Source of the DNA: Pseudomonadota bacterium
Lineage (GTDB): Bacteria; Pseudomonadota; Alphaproteobacteria; Caulobacterales; Caulobacteraceae
Assembly: GCA_023433585.1 (NCBI GenBank)
Contig: JAEZCL010000018.1
Span: 1-22,499 of the forward strand
DNA length: 22,499 bases
Direction of reading: 5' to 3'
Below the pieces are notes generated by a model. The model was not told where the DNA came from and ran no database searches. It worked only from the letters and a program-made list of their open reading frames with translations. The translations under genes and the position numbers were made by a program. This document shows positions 22,178 to 22,499 of the stretch, piece after piece. Positions within the stretch are counted from its first letter, which is position 1; each line of letters opens with the position of its first letter.

Positions 22178-22499
22178 TTGCGGGCCGACGAACGCCGCGG
22201 GAAAAAGCCAGGCCGGCGGGCGTCCGACAAGGCGGCGTCCAGTCTGACCATGCCCGTGTGGATCCGGATCGCGGTCCTGATCGCCGCCCTCGGCCTGTCC
22301 ATCTACTCCCTGCTCTATGCCCGCCAGGCCGGAGACCGCCCCCGCGAACAGGCCGAATCCATCGCCCAGGCGCTTCAGACCCGTTCCGACCTGGCCGCAG
22401 CCCGGATGGACGCTGACGCCGCGCGCGCCATGATCGGCCTGACCACGGCGGCGCGCGCGCTGGCCGCATCCCCTGCCCGGCCCCTGGACGCCGCCGAGG
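22178..22499 (+). CDS. N-terminal part of a membrane protein (cut by window end)
   Basis: The open frame runs to the window edge. GGGAGAGG at 22167-22174 lies 3 nt before TTG 22178 and supports that start; ATG at 22250 is an alternative. A basic N-terminus is followed by one transmembrane helix (WIRIAVLIAALGLSIYSLLY) and an Ala-rich helical region with many Asp/Arg residues. Such an N-terminus suits a sensor histidine kinase or other membrane sensor, but no catalytic domain is in the window, so no function is assigned. Confidence 0.6.
   Translation, partial: MRADERRGKKPGRRASDKAASSLTMPVWIRIAVLIAALGLSIYSLLYARQAGDRPREQAESIAQALQTRSDLAAARMDADAARAMIGLTTAARALAASPARPLDAAE

Overview
The window reads as a high-GC alphaproteobacterial chromosome segment, most likely Caulobacterales and Brevundimonas-like. 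That guess rests on codon and GC style, a TonB-dependent receptor paired with a DUF6607-type protein, a one-protein subunit I/III heme-copper oxidase, Gly-rich autotransporter repeats and EcfG-like promoter spacing. It is inference, since no rRNA or marker alignment is available.

Layout. 1-1809 (-): 5' part of a large Gly-rich autotransporter-type surface protein, cut by the window edge. 1810-2185: AT-richer divergent spacer with several inverted repeats. 2186-4415 (+): Tat-exported aldo/keto reductase overlapping a 12-TM Tlc/MFS-like transporter, then a possible MFS remnant. 4549-5544 (-): YghA/GSP39-type SDR. 5629-9815 (-): respiratory operon of lipoprotein cytochrome c, a CuA subunit II with a C-terminal cytochrome c, a fused subunit I/III, and a small 3-TM protein, with genes overlapping by a few to about 30 bases. 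9843-10515 (+): HigB/HigA-type toxin-antitoxin pair whose toxin 5' end is damaged. 10551-11213 (+): cytochrome c4-like diheme lipoprotein. 11137-12593 (-): cytochrome b561 and a CtaG-type copper assembly protein. 12788-14785 (+): thrS. 14834-16053 (-): response regulator and a secreted hypothetical protein. 16200-17881 (+): aspartate aminotransferase and a CBS-pair protein. 17894-18073: paired inverted-repeat element. 18095-21367 (-): DUF6607-like protein and TonB-dependent receptor behind a Fur-like palindrome. 21516-22499 (+): a conserved-looking unknown protein and the start of a membrane protein.

How the genes work together. The centre of the window is a respiratory module. CtaG would supply copper to the CuA/CuB sites. 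Cytochromes c (9435-9815), c4 (10551-11213) and b561 (11137-11832) are candidate electron carriers, and the CuA-cytochrome c subunit II would feed the fused subunit I/III. The toxin-antitoxin pair sits in the middle and splits the module.

Most interesting signal. The catalytic subunit keeps all three heme-ligand histidines and the His-Pro-Glu-Val-Tyr motif. The normally adjacent CuB pair His-His reads Pro-His, the K-channel lysine is Gln, and the D-channel asparagines are replaced, while CuA in subunit II is intact. It may be a non-canonical heme-copper reductase, possibly a nitric oxide reductase lineage derived from A-type oxidases, and not an ordinary caa3 oxidase. This is an inference from motifs; an alignment and biochemistry would decide.
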